Of a stretch of DNA of 32,216 nucleotides, positions 30,478 through 32,216 are shown in pieces. Positions within the stretch are counted from its first letter, which is position 1; every line of letters starts with the position of its first letter. Location of the stretch: NCBI GenBank assembly GCA_017482465.1, contig JAFUMW010000027.1, positions 1 through 32,216 on the forward strand, read 5' to 3'. A program made the position numbers and the translations under genes. This stretch comes from Clostridia bacterium. GTDB taxonomy: Bacteria; Bacillota; Clostridia; Oscillospirales; CAG-272. The notes below the pieces were generated by a model, which did not search any database, was not told the origin of the DNA, and saw only the letters and a list, made by a program, of their open reading frames with translations.

Positions 30478-31224
30478 TTAATTTTCGGCATTTTCCTCTG
30501 TTTTTACGTAGTTCAAAGCCAGCTTAAACTTGTCAACATGATATTCATGAGCCTCTGACGTTTTTTCTTGTCCCTTGAGAAAAGACATGCTTGAAACACG
30601 TCTTATGCAGAAAAGAGTATCCTCCGGAAGCGTAGCCAGACCCTCAAGCTTACCGAAGTCTATGTCCGAAAGGCGTATGCTACAGTCATCATACGCGTAC
30701 TCGGGCTTGTATCCGAGCACTTCCTCGAGCGACATAAATCCGCCCGCCTCGTAAACGATCGAATACGTGTACGGCGACAGCAAGCAGATCACCGAATCGC
30801 CGCCGAGTATCTCCTGATTGAACACCTGCAGATTCTGACTCATCTGTGAGCGTGCCATCTGCTCGTTTAATATGTATCCCTCGTTCGCGACACCGTTTTT
30901 CTCCATTTCGGCGCGCGCCTGCGCTTCTATCTCCTCCGCAGACATGATCGTAAGATCTCGCAGAACCGTATTGACCTCACCGTCTCCCGAATAATCGGAG
31001 TCGTCAAGCAACTCGAACGCGCGCTCGATGTAGGTCATATTTTGCACACTTATGACCTCGGGACCCGCGTACATGACATAAATGTCCCCCTCCTCGCGCG
31101 TTACCATCTGGACCGTGCTGATTATTATAAACACGGCAAAGAGCGATATTATCAGAGTTATCCATTTGTAGTGATACCAGAAGTTATCAAGCCACTTATA
31201 GAATTTCGTTTCCTTGAATTTCAT
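30478..31224 (-). CDS. Membrane-anchored protein of unknown function
   Basis: I do not recognise this 248-residue protein. It has a cationic, aromatic N-terminus (FKETKFYKWLDNFWYHYKW), a single TM helix (about 21-42, ITLIISLFAVFIIISTVQMV) and a soluble domain of about 205 residues that would lie outside the membrane. The domain includes DIYVMYAGPE, an acidic Ser/Asp patch and a helical EEIEAQARAEMEKNG stretch. No catalytic motif or repeat is visible. Its ATG overlaps the SGNH gene's stop codon (ATGA), so the two are translationally coupled and probably work together at the cell surface or on related substrates. Confidence 0.8.
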   Translation of the reverse strand: MKFKETKFYKWLDNFWYHYKWITLIISLFAVFIIISTVQMVTREEGDIYVMYAGPEVISVQNMTYIERAFELLDDSDYSGDGEVNTVLRDLTIMSAEEIEAQARAEMEKNGVANEGYILNEQMARSQMSQNLQVFNQEILGGDSVICLLSPYTYSIVYEAGGFMSLEEVLGYKPEYAYDDCSIRLSDIDFGKLEGLATLPEDTLFCIRRVSSMSFLKGQEKTSEAHEYHVDKFKLALNYVKTEENAEN

Positions 31225-31916
31225 AATATACCTCTCGCAGCCGACATTATCCTGTCGGCAATATTTTTCATACCGAGGTCACCCGGATGGATCGCAACAC
31301 CGTGATGCTCGAAAAGTCCGAGAGCTTTCATGCTGTCATCGTCGCCGAGATCGTCGATCTTGACAAAGCAATAACCGTTTTCATCCGCGACCGATCTCAT
31401 TGCTTCCTCAAGATACGTGTCCCGCCAGAACATACCTGTTACCACAACCTTTGCGTTCGGATCGGACGCGAAGAATCTTACCATTTTATCAAACGCATCC
31501 TTGTAGCCATGCTTTTCAAGCAGCTCGCGCCTTGTGTTCTCGCCTATTCTGACAACGACAAGGTCAGCCGCAAAATCACGCGCCTGCGTATACTTTTCTT
31601 CAAGTATGGTGTCGCTGTTATATTCCCGTTCCCACGCGGCACACTGTGCAATACACGCCGACACCTTGCCGTAAATCGCACGAAGCTCATTTAAACAAAT
31701 ATGTACATAATCGTTAGCAATCGACGATGCCGCCATACCGCAGTCGCGCTCCCATCCGATATCGGGGTACGGTCTGTGCCGCGTTATCGAATTGCCGATG
31801 AATATCACCTTGAAGTCCGCGTCGCTGTCTCCGAAAAAGCAGACCTCGTTACTACCCTTTAACTGATCGGTCGCCGGGACTGTATTGTCAAATATATCTT
31901 TTGATATTGTTTCCAT
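31221..31916 (-). CDS. SGNH/GDSL-type hydrolase
   Basis: This 231-residue protein has the SGNH fold blocks: block I FIGNSITRHRP with the nucleophilic Ser in a GNS context, block III DLVVVRIGENT with the oxyanion Asn, and block V AIHPGDLGM with the Asp/His-type pair in HxGD-like form. It likely deacetylates or de-esterifies a sugar or glycan. There is no signal peptide, so it is cytoplasmic as predicted. The ATG at 31916 (GGAAGG 8 bp upstream) is favoured; an in-frame ATG at 31973 overlaps the promoter -35 and is excluded. It is first gene of a two-gene operon with the membrane protein at 30478. Confidence 0.87.
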   Translation of the reverse strand: METISKDIFDNTVPATDQLKGSNEVCFFGDSDADFKVIFIGNSITRHRPYPDIGWERDCGMAASSIANDYVHICLNELRAIYGKVSACIAQCAAWEREYNSDTILEEKYTQARDFAADLVVVRIGENTRRELLEKHGYKDAFDKMVRFFASDPNAKVVVTGMFWRDTYLEEAMRSVADENGYCFVKIDDLGDDDSMKALGLFEHHGVAIHPGDLGMKNIADRIMSAARGIL

Positions 31917-31944
31917 GTTCATTACCTTCCGGAATTTTTTCTTC

Positions 31945-31973
31945 ATTCTATCATAAACACCTGTTTTTTTCAA
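31945..31973 (-). promoter_or_regulatory. Promoter of the SGNH-membrane protein operon
   Basis: TTGAAA (31973-31968), 17 bp, then TAGAAT (31950-31945). The predicted start near 31938 supports the internal start codon at 31916. Confidence 0.7.
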
Positions 31974-32043
31974 TACTGATAATAATATTTTTACAATTAT
32001 TTGTGATATATCCGTGAGTGTTCAAATTGAGTTGCTCCGATCA

Positions 32044-32077
32044 AAAAATCCCGACACACAAATGTGTCGGGATTTTT
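32044..32077 (-). terminator. Terminator after rpsR
   Basis: AAAAATCCCGACACA/TGTGTCGGGATTTTT, a 15-bp perfect stem with a CAAA loop, starts 11 bp after the rpsR stop and works in both directions. Confidence 0.92.
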
Positions 32078-32088
32078 ATTTGTACAAA

Positions 32089-32216
32089 TCAGTCGCTTAC
32101 GAAAGGCATAAGAGCAACAACTCTTGCGCGCTTGATAGCTACTGTGATCTGACGCTGATGCTTAGCGCATGCGCCCGAGATTCTTCTGGGAAGAATCTTC
32201 GCTCTTTCACTTGTGA
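32089..32216 (-). CDS. rpsR: 30S ribosomal protein S18, C-terminal part (cut by the window edge)
   Basis: Forty-one codons are present, reading [20 protein letters not shown] then [20 protein letters not shown] before TGA. This is the conserved RNA-binding end of S18, a small-subunit protein that binds with S6 on the platform. The 5' part lies outside the window; in Firmicutes rpsF and ssb usually precede it. It is the last gene of its transcript, as shown by the terminator 11 bp on. The sequence is intact as far as visible. Confidence 0.95.
   Translation of the reverse strand, partial: TSERAKILPRRISGACAKHQRQITVAIKRARVVALMPFVSD

Overview
The window looks like a chromosomal segment from an anaerobic member of the Clostridia, probably a gut or rumen Oscillospiraceae/Ruminococcaceae-type organism. 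The grounds are Firmicutes-style ribosome binding sites (GGAGG) and sigma-A promoters (TTGACA-17-TATAAT), CCA-encoding tRNA genes, a PPi-type phosphofructokinase, an indolepyruvate:ferredoxin oxidoreductase, a BspA-like leucine-rich-repeat protein and a Rex-like operator at gapA. The species cannot be named from the sequence alone. Most of the window is ordinary housekeeping and accessory metabolism. The main interest lies in regulatory DNA and in two candidate RNAs.

Layout. 1-240: left end of an IS200/IS605-type element (tnpA runs off the left edge). 239-1637 (-): an EEP-family hydrolase and a ProX-type aminoacyl-tRNA deacylase, one operon. 1749-2945 (+): M20 amidohydrolase. 3180-7831: a sugar-catabolism cluster made of an AraC regulator (-), a divergent TIM-barrel isomerase plus Gfo/Idh/MocA dehydrogenase (+), and a second Gfo/Idh/MocA gene (-). 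Both structural promoters carry the same 12-bp motif over the -35 region. Between them (6400-6790) lies a possible decayed gene and a candidate small RNA with a perfect promoter and terminator. 7912-8150 is non-coding but rich in potential hairpins. 8182-11999 (-): HtrA-type protease, response regulator and histidine kinase, with an 11-bp-period direct repeat over the htrA promoter. 12120-13288 (-): YbaK deacylase and a small cell-surface protein. 13416-16639 (+): RNHCP zinc-ribbon protein, NAD(P)HX repair enzyme and LRR surface protein.

16729-22229 (-): iorB, iorA, an acyl-ACP thioesterase-like gene, serA and serC. 22544 (+): small YtxH-like membrane protein. 22892-24505 (-): Na+-dependent amino-acid-type transporter, tRNA-Thr and tRNA-Asp. 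24633-25850 (-): NADP isocitrate dehydrogenase. 26224 (+): MazF/PemK-type toxin with no visible antitoxin and a TTG start. 26677-29089: YmdB-type phosphodiesterase (-) divergent from a DUF3006-like gene and PPi-phosphofructokinase (+). 29237-30271 (-): gapA with two Rex-like sites. 30478-31916 (-): SGNH hydrolase translationally coupled to an unrecognised membrane-anchored protein. The right edge holds the 3' end of rpsR.

Functional links: PPi-PFK and GAPDH belong to glycolysis, with GAPDH plausibly controlled by the NADH/NAD+ ratio through Rex. serC-serA make phosphoserine precursors. IorAB links aryl-pyruvate oxidation to ferredoxin and could pair with the adjacent thioesterase. The htrA/response-regulator/kinase group resembles the CssRS and CiaRH envelope-stress systems. 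No CRISPR array, phage or complete mobile element was seen.
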